A stretch of 64,000 nt of DNA from Terasakiella pusilla DSM 6293 (GCF_000688235.1 NZ_JHYO01000001.1:124001-188000); one strand, 5' to 3'. Shown: positions 20,164 to 28,455, numbered from the stretch's first letter. Numbers and translations are program-made. The notes: generated from the sequence alone by a model not told the origin.

Positions 20164-20594
20164 TTTCGTGCTTCTCCGAATGAGTCAGAAGTATTTACAT
20201 ATCATGTAAGATTTGCGTCCCTTCTATAGAAGTTTTGGACGCAAAGGTCACGAACTTTTACAGTTCTGACCGTGGATGGCACGATTTGACGAATTTTACT
20301 TTCAAATTGGGCAATGAAAATAAACCATAATTTTAGTTTTCAGCCAAAAAGAGATACAATTAAGATCGATTCTTTATTGCAAGTTTCATTCATCACCCAA
20401 ACGATATGCTAAGCGTATTGTGCAATATGTCAAACAATTACAACAAAATAGTGTATTTGGGAAAAAATGACTAAAAATTAATTTAATTAAAAATTGAGGC
20501 CAGTCCGTCAAATCAAGTTGCTATGGTTGAAAATCAACATTTTCTTGCATAACATCTTATTCTTATTTGGAAAAAGCCTACACACCCATTATGA
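20164..20594. other. Intergenic leader of leuC plus AT-rich spacer
   Basis: The leuC-proximal part holds a GGAG ribosome-binding site and three dyads (20196-20210, 20212-20245, 20246-20271). The rest, from about 20290 to 20590, is notably AT-rich. I see no tRNA, no good coding frame and no leucine-rich leader peptide; the only short frame noticed on the leuC strand encodes MVYFHCPI. Confidence 0.5.
20196..20271 (-). promoter_or_regulatory. Structured 5' leader of leuCDB
   Basis: Three adjacent dyads lie 30-110 bases before leuC. TTACAT/ATGTAA flank 20196-20210. TTTGCGTCC (20212-20220) pairs with GGACGCAAA (20237-20245), and the nested CTTC-TATA-GAAG at 20221-20232 extends the stem. GGTCA-GAACT pairs with AGTTC-TGACC across 20246-20271. 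The tightly packed stems suggest an RNA leader that controls leu expression. No T-run follows, so classical intrinsic attenuation is not supported. Confidence 0.5.
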
Positions 20595-20849
20595 TCAGTC
20601 GTCATTCGACGGGATTCGCTGACCGTCTGAACCATACCATTCAGGCCACAGTTGATGGACAGAAAGTTCAAGGCACTTGGCAATGATGCGATTACCTGTT
20701 GGTTGTGGTCTGATTAACGCAGCACGAACAACGGAATCCGAAACACCGTTCTGACGAGCTAAAGCAGCAAGCGATCCGATTTTTTTTCGCACAGCTGCTT
20801 TGACGTCTTCAGGATGCATGTTTTGAACAGGTGGGTTTGAATACGGCAT
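20595..20849 (-). CDS. Ner/Nlp-like DNA-binding protein
   Basis: The 84-residue product matches the Ner family of Mu-like phages and their chromosomal relatives (Nlp/SfsB): MHPEDVKAAVRKKIGSLAALAR near residues 11-32, an HTH continuing through NGVSDSVVRAALIRP, and the closing signature LELSVHQLWPEWYG near 62-75. In Mu, Ner represses early transcription opposite the c repressor. Here it is divergent from an S24 repressor gene with about 120 bases between them, the same arrangement, but no other phage genes are in the window. It may be a domesticated switch. Confidence 0.82.
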   Translation of the reverse strand: MPYSNPPVQNMHPEDVKAAVRKKIGSLAALARQNGVSDSVVRAALIRPQPTGNRIIAKCLELSVHQLWPEWYGSDGQRIPSNDD

Positions 20850-20866
20850 ATTGAATCCAAGATGAA

Positions 20867-20890
20867 CCGACTTTTACAGGTCGGCTTTTT
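20867..20890 (+). terminator. Weak terminator-like hairpin in the ner-repressor intergenic region
   Basis: CCGAC (20867-20871) pairs with GTCGG (20880-20884), followed by CTTTTT on the plus strand. No gene transcribed rightward ends just before it. It might stop antisense transcripts or be part of an operator. Confidence 0.3.
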
Positions 20891-20971
20891 AATGTTTTAT
20901 TTTATCACGAACGGGACGCTTAATGGCTTACCAAAACGATCAGCACTGTTTTTCATCCCTATGGTTTGATT

Positions 20972-21736
20972 ATGCCATATCTGGGGAAAATAAAGCCAGA
21001 AATTTTATTTCAGGAAGACTACGTACCCTCTGCGATAGAAATCGATACCTTAAAAATCGCGCCATGGGAGAGACATGTGCCTGAAAACTTCCAAGCCCGC
21101 CTACGTGAAATCGCCAAAGAAGCAGGGGGCAACCGCGCCCTCTGTGAAAAATCCGGTATCTCGGAACGTACATTTGCCAACTGGCTGTCCGGTGCAAGCG
21201 AACCCAAAATCATAGGTCTTTCCGCCATCGCAAACGCAGCAGGTGTTACCATTGACTGGATTGTCAGCGGCACCAAACCCAAAATGGCCTTAGGGTCGCG
21301 CCCTCATAATGATAGCGAGATCATTACTATTCCGTGGATTGCAAAGACACTCAAAGACATACAGGGTGATGTGGCACAACGTCTTCACGTGCTGACCCAT
21401 ATGCCATTTTCTACACAGTTTCTGGAAACCCGCCTGTTGAAAACGGATTTTGATCAACTCTGTCTACTTGAAGTTCATGGAGACTCGCTCCATCCCACCG
21501 CCAACTGTGGTGACTTTGTCCTTGTTGATCGATCCGACACATCAAAAGCGGACGGACTGGTTTCCTTTGTCTTTCAGGAAAATATTCTGATCAAACGGAT
21601 CGTCAATACCTTAAACGGTATCGAGGTCATCAGCGATAACAAAGCGCTCTACCCGTCCCACATCATCCCGCCGGAACAAAGCGAACAGCTGGATATTATC
21701 GGGCGTATCCTGTGGATCGGCAAAACCGTCCTTTAA
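20972..21736 (+). CDS. Phage-type repressor with HTH and S24/LexA-like peptidase domain
   Basis: The ATG at 20972 gives 254 residues; TTG at 20966 is also in frame and the true start could be later. An HTH lies near residues 35-80 (NRALCEKSGISERTFANWLSGASEPK). The C-terminal half is an S24 domain with the nucleophile Ser in VHGDSLHPT and the general-base Lys in NILIKRI, spaced as in LexA, CI and Mu-type c repressors of transposable phages. RecA-stimulated self-cleavage is therefore plausible. It is divergent from the Ner-like gene, so the two probably cross-regulate. Target genes are unknown. Confidence 0.88.
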   Translation: MPYLGKIKPEILFQEDYVPSAIEIDTLKIAPWERHVPENFQARLREIAKEAGGNRALCEKSGISERTFANWLSGASEPKIIGLSAIANAAGVTIDWIVSGTKPKMALGSRPHNDSEIITIPWIAKTLKDIQGDVAQRLHVLTHMPFSTQFLETRLLKTDFDQLCLLEVHGDSLHPTANCGDFVLVDRSDTSKADGLVSFVFQENILIKRIVNTLNGIEVISDNKALYPSHIIPPEQSEQLDIIGRILWIGKTVL

Positions 21737-21844
21737 CAGATAACGTCTCACAAAAGGAAACGCCGTGCCTTTCACGCTCGACAAGTGAGCAAAAGACACG
21801 GCGCACCAACATTTTGGCTCTCAGACGTGAGAGGCCGAGAATTG

Positions 21845-21882
21845 CCCCTGATAAACAGGGGACTTTCAGATCATCAAATCTG
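21845..21882 (-). terminator. Possible terminator region after rplS
   Basis: Two small hairpins follow the rplS stop: CAGAT/ATCTG at 21867-21882 and CCCCTG/CAGGGG at 21845-21861. Neither has a convincing T-run, so this is a tentative end point for the ffh-rplS operon. Confidence 0.35.
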
Positions 21883-21899
21883 CATAACGCAGAAAATGA

Positions 21900-22262
21900 T
21901 TACCAGTCTTTCTTCTCGGTAATACGTGCAGCTTTACCAGTACGACCACGCAGGTAGTACAGTTTAGCGCGACGGACGTCACCGCGACGAACAACTTGGA
22001 TTTCAGCCAGGTTCGGAGAGTAAAGCGGGAATACACGTTCCACACCTTCACCGAAAGAAATTTTACGCAGTGTGAACGCGGAATTGATGCCGTCGTTCTT
22101 ACGTGCGATGCAAACGCCTTCAAACGCCTGCAGACGCTCGCGCTCGCCTTCTTTTACACGAACCTGAACGCGCAGGGTATCACCAGCGCCAAATTTAGGG
22201 ACATTACGTTCGGCAAGTTGCTTCTCAATTTGCTCTTTACCGATTTGTTCTACAATATTCAT
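21900..22262 (-). CDS. rplS: 50S ribosomal protein L19
   Basis: The 120-residue protein shows L19 motifs: [33 protein letters not shown] split across residues 23-55, [20 protein letters not shown] near 62-81, and [23 protein letters not shown] near 90-112. It lies at the 30S-50S interface. Last gene of ffh-rpsP-rimM-trmD-rplS. Confidence 0.99.
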   Translation of the reverse strand: MNIVEQIGKEQIEKQLAERNVPKFGAGDTLRVQVRVKEGERERLQAFEGVCIARKNDGINSAFTLRKISFGEGVERVFPLYSPNLAEIQVVRRGDVRRAKLYYLRGRTGKAARITEKKDW

Positions 22263-22315
22263 GGTCTCGACCTTCTATAGAAAGGGGTGAACTCTAAACT
22301 GGAGAGGTGCCGATC

Positions 22316-23044
22316 TCAGGCACTTCCTTTAATCTCTTTGCAGTAGCGTTCCCACAAATCGGGGCGACGTTCCTGCGTAATGCGTTGAGCCTGCGTCTTG
22401 CGCCAGCTCAGAATTTTCTCATGATGACCGGATAACAGAACTTCTGGGACTTCACGCCCGCGCCACACACGGGGACGGGTGTAATGTGGATATTCCAGAA
22501 GACCCGCTTCAAAGCTTTCGTCTTCATGACTGGCTTCTTTACCGATGACACCGGGCAGAAGTCGCACACAGGCATCCAGCAGAACAGTCGCCGCAGATTC
22601 ACCACCAGACAGGACATAATCCCCGATGCTGATTTCTTCGATATCGTCATGTTCATCAAGAACACGCTGATCGATACCTTCATAACGACCACAGAGCAGG
22701 ATCACCCCCGGCGCATCCGCCAGTTCGTGCACTTTCTCCTGTGTCAGGGGACGACCGCGCGGTGTTAGAAACACCTTCTTAGCCAACGGATAACGCTTTG
22801 CAGCTTCATCCAGTCCACCTGTGACCACATCCGGGCGCATCACCATACCGGCACCCCCCCCGCAAGGGGTATCGTCCACAGTATTGTGTTTGTCCTGAGC
22901 AAAATCACGGATCTGGATGGTATCCAGCGTCCAGCGACCTTCCTCTAGACCACGTCCGACCAAAGAATGCCCCAGCATACCGGGAAACATTTCCGGAAAA
23001 AGCGTCAGAACACAAGCCGTCCACGGCATCAGTTGCGGGGTCAT
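22316..23044 (-). CDS. trmD: tRNA (guanine-37-N1)-methyltransferase
   Basis: The 242-residue SPOUT enzyme has [15 protein letters not shown] near residues 10-24, the knot region [16 protein letters not shown] near 92-107 and [13 protein letters not shown] near 117-129 that bind S-adenosylmethionine. It methylates G37 next to the anticodon, preventing frameshifts. Its start overlaps the rimM stop as ATGA. Confidence 0.99.
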   Translation of the reverse strand: MTPQLMPWTACVLTLFPEMFPGMLGHSLVGRGLEEGRWTLDTIQIRDFAQDKHNTVDDTPCGGGAGMVMRPDVVTGGLDEAAKRYPLAKKVFLTPRGRPLTQEKVHELADAPGVILLCGRYEGIDQRVLDEHDDIEEISIGDYVLSGGESAATVLLDACVRLLPGVIGKEASHEDESFEAGLLEYPHYTRPRVWRGREVPEVLLSGHHEKILSWRKTQAQRITQERRPDLWERYCKEIKGSA

Positions 23045-23637
23045 TGATCCCCCCCATCCGATTTCGCAGTCTTGGGCTTACGATTCTTTTTCTTTTTAAT
23101 TTCCGGCAACAGGCCTTCCGGCGGATCAACGACAAGGCGTCCTTTCGCAAGATCCACAATCGGCACAATCGCTTTGGTAAAGGGGACCATGATCAAGGCC
23201 CCTTCTTTCGGCAGAATTTCCAGCATGTCGCCCGCACCAAAATCATAGACCGCACGCACTGTGCCGAGTGTCTGACCACTGACTGTCTTGACCGTCAGGC
23301 CAATCAAGTCTGCGTGATAAAACTCCTCGTCACCGGCATCCGGTAATTTGGAACGGGAAACGAAAAGACGTTCACCTTTCAATAGTTCAGCCGCATCACG
23401 TCCTTCAACCCCCGCAACCTTGACAATCAATTCGCCTTTGCCAGTGTGGCTCACGACTTCAATGTCATAGATTTTGGACGCATCTTCGCTTTCCAGCTGA
23501 CCAAATTGGGCAACATCATCCGGATTTTCGGTAAAGCTTTTCAGACGCAAGGCCCCACTGACGCCATGGGCAGACGAAAAGGCGGCAACGCAAACGCGCA
23601 GTCCTTCCTTATCTTTATCAGGCGATGTGGGTGACAT
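23041..23637 (-). CDS. rimM: 16S rRNA processing protein RimM
   Basis: The 198-residue protein has the RimM N-domain start ([22 protein letters not shown], about residues 16-37 in two parts) and the PRC-barrel domain with [12 protein letters not shown] near 100-111 and the late segment [23 protein letters not shown]. It assists 30S maturation by binding S19. The C-terminal Lys-rich tail ([13 protein letters not shown]) is an extension beyond the core. Downstream of rpsP and overlapping trmD. Confidence 0.97.
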   Translation of the reverse strand: MSPTSPDKDKEGLRVCVAAFSSAHGVSGALRLKSFTENPDDVAQFGQLESEDASKIYDIEVVSHTGKGELIVKVAGVEGRDAAELLKGERLFVSRSKLPDAGDEEFYHADLIGLTVKTVSGQTLGTVRAVYDFGAGDMLEILPKEGALIMVPFTKAIVPIVDLAKGRLVVDPPEGLLPEIKKKKNRKPKTAKSDGGDQ

Positions 23638-23682
23638 GGTCCAAACTCACTCTTGCGAAAATGGGAAAATTCAAAAAGAAAC

Positions 23683-24099
23683 TTAAGCTTCAGCCGGAGC
23701 TTCTTCAGAAGCAGCAGCAGCGGCGGCTTCTTCAGCAGCCTGTTTGGCAGCTTCTTCAGCTTCGCGACGCTTCTCAGCTTTTTCTTCGATACGCATTTTA
23801 GTCTTTGCAGACTGTTCCGCTTTTTTAGTTTGTTGCGGAACAGCACGTTCAGCTTTGCCAGCAGCTACCAAGAAGCGCAGAACACGGTCAGTCGGTTTTG
23901 CACCTTGGCCGAGCCAGTAATCGACACGTTCAACGTTCATGCTAACGCGGTTTTCATTGTCTTTGGCAAGCATCGGGTTGTATGTGCCGACTTTCTCAAT
24001 GAAACGGCCATCGCGCGGAGCGCGTTTATCAGCAACAACGATACGGTAGAACGGGCGCTTTTTAGCCCCGCCACGTGCCAAACGGATTGTAAGAGCCAT
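23683..24099 (-). CDS. rpsP: 30S ribosomal protein S16 with charged C-terminal extension
   Basis: Residues 1-85 are canonical S16 ([24 protein letters not shown] in two blocks, then GTYNPM and [16 protein letters not shown]). The remaining 50 residues are an Ala/Glu/Lys-rich tail, giving 138 residues against about 80-90 for E. coli S16; such tails are common in alphaproteobacteria. A GGAAAG site precedes the ATG. Second gene of the ffh operon. Confidence 0.98.
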   Translation of the reverse strand: MALTIRLARGGAKKRPFYRIVVADKRAPRDGRFIEKVGTYNPMLAKDNENRVSMNVERVDYWLGQGAKPTDRVLRFLVAAGKAERAVPQQTKKAEQSAKTKMRIEEKAEKRREAEEAAKQAAEEAAAAAASEEAPAEA

Positions 24100-24165
24100 T
24101 GTTGGTCTTTCCTATGGTTTGGGTTAGTAAAAAAATTATGTCGAAATTCAAAACACGTCAGGTCT

Positions 24166-25611
24166 TCACTTTTTGAAGGGCGGGATCCCCGGTGGTAAAC
24201 CACTTTGGCCCCCAAGGCCTTCCATTCCGGGTAGGCCACCCAGACCGCCCGGTGGCATACCACCCGGACCGCCCATGAGTCCCCCCAGCTTGCCGAGCAA
24301 ACCTTTTTTGTTCATCTTACCGACTTTTTTCATGACGGTTGCAGTCTGCTGATGTTGTTTCAGCAGCTTGTTCACGTCCTGAACCGAGAGGCCACAGCCC
24401 GCAGCAATACGCTGCTTGCGTGAGGCTTTAATCAATTTGGGATTTTGACGTTCTTTAACCGTCATGGACAAAATGATCGCTTCTTGACGGGCAATCATCT
24501 TGTCATCCACTTTAGCTTCTGCGAGCTGTTTTTTCATCTTGCCGATCCCGGGCATCATCCCGAGAAGGCCGCTCACATCGCCCATTTTTTTAATTTGAGA
24601 AAGCTGTTCCAGCATATCTTCCAGCGTAAACTGGCCTTGCATGACCCGTTTCGCCAAGGCTTCGGCTTTATCATGTTCAATGTTTTCCTGGGCTTTTTCC
24701 ACCAAGGACACCACATCACCCATGCCAAGGATTCGGCTGGCAACGCGGTCTGCGTGGAAGGCTTCCAGTTCGTCGATTTTCTCACCGACACCCATGACCT
24801 TGATCGGCGCGCCCGTCACTTCCTTCATGGAAAGGGCCGCACCACCGCGCGCATCACCGTCTACACGGGTCAACGCAATACCGGTAATGCCGATCTTGTC
24901 ATTAAATTCTTTCGCAACGTTTACCGAGTCCTGACCCGTCATTGCATCCGTCACCAGCAGCGTTTCCTGCGGCTTGGCAACGTCACGGACCTTGGCCACT
25001 TCGTCCATCAGCACATCATCAATGTGCAGGCGACCGGCTGTATCAAGGATAACAACGTCATAGCCGCCTTTGCGGCCTTCTTCCATTGCGCGCTTTGCAA
25101 TGGCAACAGGCTGTTCGCCCATAATAATCGGCAGCGAGTTCAATTCAGCCTGTTTGGCCAGAATCTCAAGCTGCTGCTGGGCGGCCGGACGATAAACGTC
25201 CAAACTTGCCAACAAAACTTTTTTACGTTCACGTTTTTTAAGCATTAAGCCGATTTTGGCAGAGGTGGTGGTTTTACCCGCCCCCTGCAAACCGACCATG
25301 AGAATCGCAACCGGTGGCACCGCCTGTAAATTGATCTGGGTGTCTTGCGCCCCCAGCATCTCAACAAGGCAATCATGGACGATCTTGATGACCATCTGGC
25401 CGGGGTTGATCCCCTTGAGAACATCTTCCCCGATCGCCTTTTCTTTAGCCTTTTTAACAAACTCTTTCACAACCGACAGCGCAACGTCAGCCTCAAGCAA
25501 GGCAACGCGCACTTCGCGCATGGCTTCGCTGACATCAGCTTCAGACAATGAGCCACGACGTGTGAGTTTGTCAAAAATACCGCCGAGGCGATCCTGTAAG
25601 TTCTCAAACAT
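24166..25611 (-). CDS. ffh: Signal recognition particle protein Ffh
   Basis: The start MFENLQDRLGGIFDKL (ATG at 25611) gives 481 residues; seven more in-frame codons upstream are unlikely. The GTPase NG domain contains GLQGAGKTTTSAKIG near residues 107-121, DTAGR near 190, and TRVDGDARGGAALS near 246-259. The M domain follows from about residue 300 with Met-rich helices binding 4.5S RNA and signal sequences, ending in a Gly/Pro/Met-rich tail. It targets membrane proteins co-translationally. First gene of the operon, with a strong hairpin in its leader. Confidence 0.98.
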   Translation of the reverse strand: MFENLQDRLGGIFDKLTRRGSLSEADVSEAMREVRVALLEADVALSVVKEFVKKAKEKAIGEDVLKGINPGQMVIKIVHDCLVEMLGAQDTQINLQAVPPVAILMVGLQGAGKTTTSAKIGLMLKKRERKKVLLASLDVYRPAAQQQLEILAKQAELNSLPIIMGEQPVAIAKRAMEEGRKGGYDVVILDTAGRLHIDDVLMDEVAKVRDVAKPQETLLVTDAMTGQDSVNVAKEFNDKIGITGIALTRVDGDARGGAALSMKEVTGAPIKVMGVGEKIDELEAFHADRVASRILGMGDVVSLVEKAQENIEHDKAEALAKRVMQGQFTLEDMLEQLSQIKKMGDVSGLLGMMPGIGKMKKQLAEAKVDDKMIARQEAIILSMTVKERQNPKLIKASRKQRIAAGCGLSVQDVNKLLKQHQQTATVMKKVGKMNKKGLLGKLGGLMGGPGGMPPGGLGGLPGMEGLGGQSGLPPGIPPFKK

Positions 25612-25636
25612 ATAAAAACTTTCCCAACGCAAAACG

Positions 25637-25665
25637 CGCCAGTGCTCGACTTTCGAGGACTGGCG
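25637..25665 (-). promoter_or_regulatory. Strong hairpin in the ffh operon leader
   Basis: CGCCAGT (25637-25643) pairs with ACTGGCG (25659-25665), and the nested CTCGA/TCGAG adds five pairs after a G-G mismatch, with a 3-base loop. It lies 26 bases before the ffh ATG. On the minus strand the stem is followed by CGTTTTGCG, too weak a T-run to be a sure terminator. It may be an attenuator or mRNA-stabilising structure. Confidence 0.6.
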
Positions 25666-25817
25666 GCACCCCTATAAGGTGACAAAATTGTCAAAGAGGT
25701 ATGAATTTGAGCGTCCTTTTACGGGTTGATACACATAGAGTCAAGTAAAAGTGCGCTTGTCTTCCCATTGAAAGCAGATTATTTTAGCCACCATTCAACC
25801 ACTACGGATAGTGTCCC

Positions 25818-26543
25818 ATGCGTGCCTTATACCTTTTTATATGTGCTGTCATTTTGACGACCAACGCTCACGCGTCGGATGAATTGACAACTTATGCCAA
25901 TCTGCAGAAGAGTCACGTTCAAGACAATATAAGCGCAATTAAAGGCGCTATTCAAAAAGCCAACGGGCTTTTACGCGACGCACAAGCCCGCGACGAAAAG
26001 GATCTGCACGACAATCTACAACAGATCGTACAAAATACCGCCGGCTTGCGTGCCATTATATATATAAATAGAGACGGCATCCTAACCGTTGATAGTTTTA
26101 CCTATCCTGCCCGACGGATCAATCTGACAGATCGGGAATATGTAAAGGCGGTTGCAGATGCCTCTCACACCGATCTTTATATTGGACAACCCGTTCAGGG
26201 GCGCAGTTCCGGCGTCTCGTTCATTCCGCTTTCACAGCGCGTCACTGGGGAGAACGGGGAGCCATTCGGGGTTGTCGCCGGGATTGTGACACCAGACGCA
26301 CTCATCAGACAGGACATCCTGTGCACCCATTGTTTTATGGGCATATTCTCAACGGGCGGGACAAAACTGGTGTCTTATCCTTCCAGCACGCGCTATGGGC
26401 CATCCTTCCTTGCAGAAGCCGCCCCACATGCAAATGGCGCAGCCTTCAAACATCAGTTCGGCAATCAAAGCGTGGTCTCTATGTATAAAACCATCGACGG
26501 CTTTGACCTCCACATCATCATGAGCCATCTGGTTTCTGACTAA
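25818..26543 (+). CDS. Exported PDC/Cache-like sensor-domain protein (paralogue A)
   Basis: The 241-residue product has a signal peptide (core about residues 3-17, cleavage likely after AHA at 19) and no further membrane segment. The mature part resembles a double-Cache/PDC extracellular sensor: GLRAIIYINRDGILTVDSF near 76-94, NLTDREYVKAV near 102-112, YIGQPVQGRSSGVSFIPLS near 121-139 and GVVAGIVTP near 151-159. Such domains normally head kinases, cyclases or chemoreceptors; here the domain stands alone in the periplasm. C169-x-x-C172 is conserved in the neighbour at 26635. Function unknown; a ligand-binding accessory to a separate sensor is one possibility. Confidence 0.8.
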   Translation: MRALYLFICAVILTTNAHASDELTTYANLQKSHVQDNISAIKGAIQKANGLLRDAQARDEKDLHDNLQQIVQNTAGLRAIIYINRDGILTVDSFTYPARRINLTDREYVKAVADASHTDLYIGQPVQGRSSGVSFIPLSQRVTGENGEPFGVVAGIVTPDALIRQDILCTHCFMGIFSTGGTKLVSYPSSTRYGPSFLAEAAPHANGAAFKHQFGNQSVVSMYKTIDGFDLHIIMSHLVSD

Positions 26544-26550
26544 TAAAAAT

Positions 26551-26603
26551 AGTATACGAATTAACGTATTATCTATATCAATTACTACCCGAGACAGTAT
26601 ACG
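26551..26603. repeat. AGTATACG direct repeat between the PDC-like genes
   Basis: AGTATACG occurs at 26551-26558 and again at 26596-26603, 45 bases apart. The first copy overlaps the dyad ATACG-AATTAA-CGTAT at 26554-26569. The position before the second PDC-like gene suggests regulator sites. Confidence 0.4.
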
Positions 26604-26634
26604 TGATACATATTTTTAATTATACTGAAAGAAA

Positions 26635-27378
26635 GTGTTACCCTTGTCCTTCGCACGTCTTGTCCTAGTCCTGTTTCTTTTGGGCCTTGCACCCGCGGCC
26701 CGCGCAGAGACTGATTTACGATTGCAGGCTGAGTTCCAAGCCATCCACGCCGAGGCCCTGTTGCGCACCATGGACCTAGCCTTGCTCGGTGCGGCGGACG
26801 TTCTTGGACGCAGCCAAACTCAAAACGAGCTGATTATTCACGAAGCGTTTGGGAATTATGTCAAACGCGCCCCCGGCCTGCGCGCCATTATCGCCACAAA
26901 TAGCCAAGGCGAATTACAATTCGACAGCTTTAAATTCCCCGCTCAACATCTCGACCTCAGTAACCGAGATTACATTAAAGTCGCGTTGGAGATGAAAAAT
27001 AGAGAGGCCTATCTCGGCAAACCTTTGATGGGGAAGACATCCGATGTCGCTTTTTTGCCCATGTCCATGCCTATTTTTGACATTTTCAAGCGAGTCATCG
27101 GCGTTGTGGCGGGGATCATGACCCCAAACAGGCTGATCCGGCAGAATATTCTATGTAAAGCCTGCTTTGTCAGCATCTACCGCGAAGATGGGGAAAAAAT
27201 TACCAGCTATCCGTCTTCCCTACAATTTCCGGAGGATATGCTGACCTTGGTCAAAACCAAAAGCCAAAACGGCATTCTGGAACATCAGATGGGAAGCCTA
27301 AAGGCGCAATCTTCCTCAGCCCGCATCCAGGATTATAAGCTCTGGGTCGTCTTTACAAAGTTGAAAATTGGATCATAA
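26635..27378 (+). CDS. Exported PDC/Cache-like sensor-domain protein (paralogue B)
   Basis: The GTG at 26635 gives 247 residues; TTG at 26644 is an alternative and both have only GAAAG-like ribosome-binding sites. A signal peptide (core about residues 8-20, cleavage after ARA) precedes a stand-alone PDC-like domain parallel to its neighbour: GLRAIIATNSQGELQFDSF near 81-99, DLSNRDYIKVAL near 107-118, YLGKPLMGKTSDVAFLPMS near 126-144 and GVVAGIMTP near 156-164. C174-x-x-C177 matches the CxxC of paralogue A, and both continue to SYPSS. The pair probably arose by tandem duplication. Ligand and partner are unknown. Confidence 0.8.
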   Translation: MLPLSFARLVLVLFLLGLAPAARAETDLRLQAEFQAIHAEALLRTMDLALLGAADVLGRSQTQNELIIHEAFGNYVKRAPGLRAIIATNSQGELQFDSFKFPAQHLDLSNRDYIKVALEMKNREAYLGKPLMGKTSDVAFLPMSMPIFDIFKRVIGVVAGIMTPNRLIRQNILCKACFVSIYREDGEKITSYPSSLQFPEDMLTLVKTKSQNGILEHQMGSLKAQSSSARIQDYKLWVVFTKLKIGS

Positions 27379-27386
27379 GGTCGGGG

Positions 27387-27743
27387 TTAATAAACCACCC
27401 ATTCCTTATTTGATTTTTGCAGGTCAATCTCATCGATGAGATATTCGACAGCCTGCGCGCGGTCCATCCCGTTAAACTTATCCGCCTTTTTGCCGAGCTT
27501 TTCTTCTACAGACATCAACAAGCGAACCGGGTCAACCTCACCGCCGCGAGATGCAATGACGATCATCCGCATCAAACGATCTTGCGATACGTCTGGCACA
27601 AAGCTTTGATAGCTCCATGTCCCCATAGCCACCGCAAATGTTGTAAACACAACGGTTGCCAAGGCCGGTAATCCGTACCGTCTTTTTAGCGGAACAGACT
27701 TATCCAACTTCGCTAAGGCATCTTGTAGGTCTTCGTCAAACAT
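27387..27743 (-). CDS. Single-pass membrane protein of unknown function
   Basis: From the ATG at 27743 (a GTG at 27758 is also in frame) the product has 118 residues: a short cytoplasmic N-terminus with LQDALAKLDKSVPLKRRYG, one membrane segment near residues 27-48, and a soluble C-terminal part with EKLGKKADKFNGMDRAQAVEYLIDEIDLQ. No family is recognised. The charge pattern suggests N-in, C-out. It is convergent with the second PDC-like gene, eight bases apart, and might be a partner of those periplasmic proteins, but that is speculation. Confidence 0.65.
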   Translation of the reverse strand: MFDEDLQDALAKLDKSVPLKRRYGLPALATVVFTTFAVAMGTWSYQSFVPDVSQDRLMRMIVIASRGGEVDPVRLLMSVEEKLGKKADKFNGMDRAQAVEYLIDEIDLQKSNKEWVVY

Positions 27744-27869
27744 AATTTGTATGCTCACATTTCAAATAGGCAATATCGGCATATTACAACTAAAAGATAT
27801 CTTTTTCCAGTAAAATTCGTAAAATTACCTTTAGTTATATAAAACTCCGTTAATAAATCAGAGTTAGAA

Positions 27870-27899
27870 TTACTACTTCAGGATTCTCAGGAGTAGTAA
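27870..27899 (+). promoter_or_regulatory. Hairpin sequestering the ribosome-binding site of the GNAT gene
   Basis: TTACTACTTC (27870-27879) pairs with GGAGTAGTAA (27890-27899) with one T-G wobble around a ten-base loop. The GGAG of the ribosome-binding site is inside the right arm and the ATG follows at 27901. The fold would block initiation until opened by heat, a helper RNA or a protein. Confidence 0.55.
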
Positions 27900-27900
27900 A

Positions 27901-28455
27901 ATGCTTAACATACGTGCATCCCGTCCATCTGACGTTCAATCCATCGCCCTCATTCATGCAGAGTGTTGGAAAGATACGTACTCCTTCATGCCCAAAGAAG
28001 TCTTAGACGATCGCAACTACAATTTTAGACTGTCACAATGGCAAAAGTGGTACAACGAAAAACGTTACGAACACAAAGAAGGCCTATTTGTCATGGAACA
28101 CCAGCGCCGTGTCGTCGGCTTTTGCATGTGCAAACCCAATAACGATGACGCCATCCCCTATGCCCAAGGCGAACTTCACGCTCAATACGTGCTCCCCAAA
28201 TACCGCGCGCGCGGCACAGGCTATCAGGTGTTACGTGTCCTCACCGGTTATCTGTTGGAAAATAATATGAGCCCCATGTGCTGCTGGGCCTTCCAGAACA
28301 ACAAGATCTGGCAGTGGTACGAGCGTATGGGCTTTGAAAAAGTCGTCAGCCGTGACCGCATTCTCAACGGAATTGCCGTCCCTGAATATGGCTTTATCCA
28401 CAATGACCCTAAAGGATTACTATATGGTCTCAGCCAGCATCTAGACGCAGCATAG
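27901..28455 (+). CDS. GNAT family N-acetyltransferase
   Basis: The 184-residue protein has the GNAT layout: MLNIRASRPSDVQSIALIHAEC at the start (two blocks, residues 1-22), FVMEHQRRVVGFCMC near 63-77 (beta strands 2-4), and the acetyl-CoA loop LPKYRARGTGYQVLR near 99-113, followed by WYERMGFEKV near 139-148. It transfers an acetyl group to an amine, substrate unknown. Its 3' end overlaps the convergent XRE gene by 26 bases, and its ribosome-binding site is in a predicted hairpin. Confidence 0.9.
   Translation: MLNIRASRPSDVQSIALIHAECWKDTYSFMPKEVLDDRNYNFRLSQWQKWYNEKRYEHKEGLFVMEHQRRVVGFCMCKPNNDDAIPYAQGELHAQYVLPKYRARGTGYQVLRVLTGYLLENNMSPMCCWAFQNNKIWQWYERMGFEKVVSRDRILNGIAVPEYGFIHNDPKGLLYGLSQHLDAA

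Noticed and set aside
20281-20330. Leucine leader peptide for classical attenuation
   Set aside because: The short frame encodes MVYFHCPI without leucine codons, and no T-run follows the stems.
20595-21736. Complete prophage
   Set aside because: Only the two regulators resemble phage genes; no integrase, transposase, structural or lysis genes flank them.
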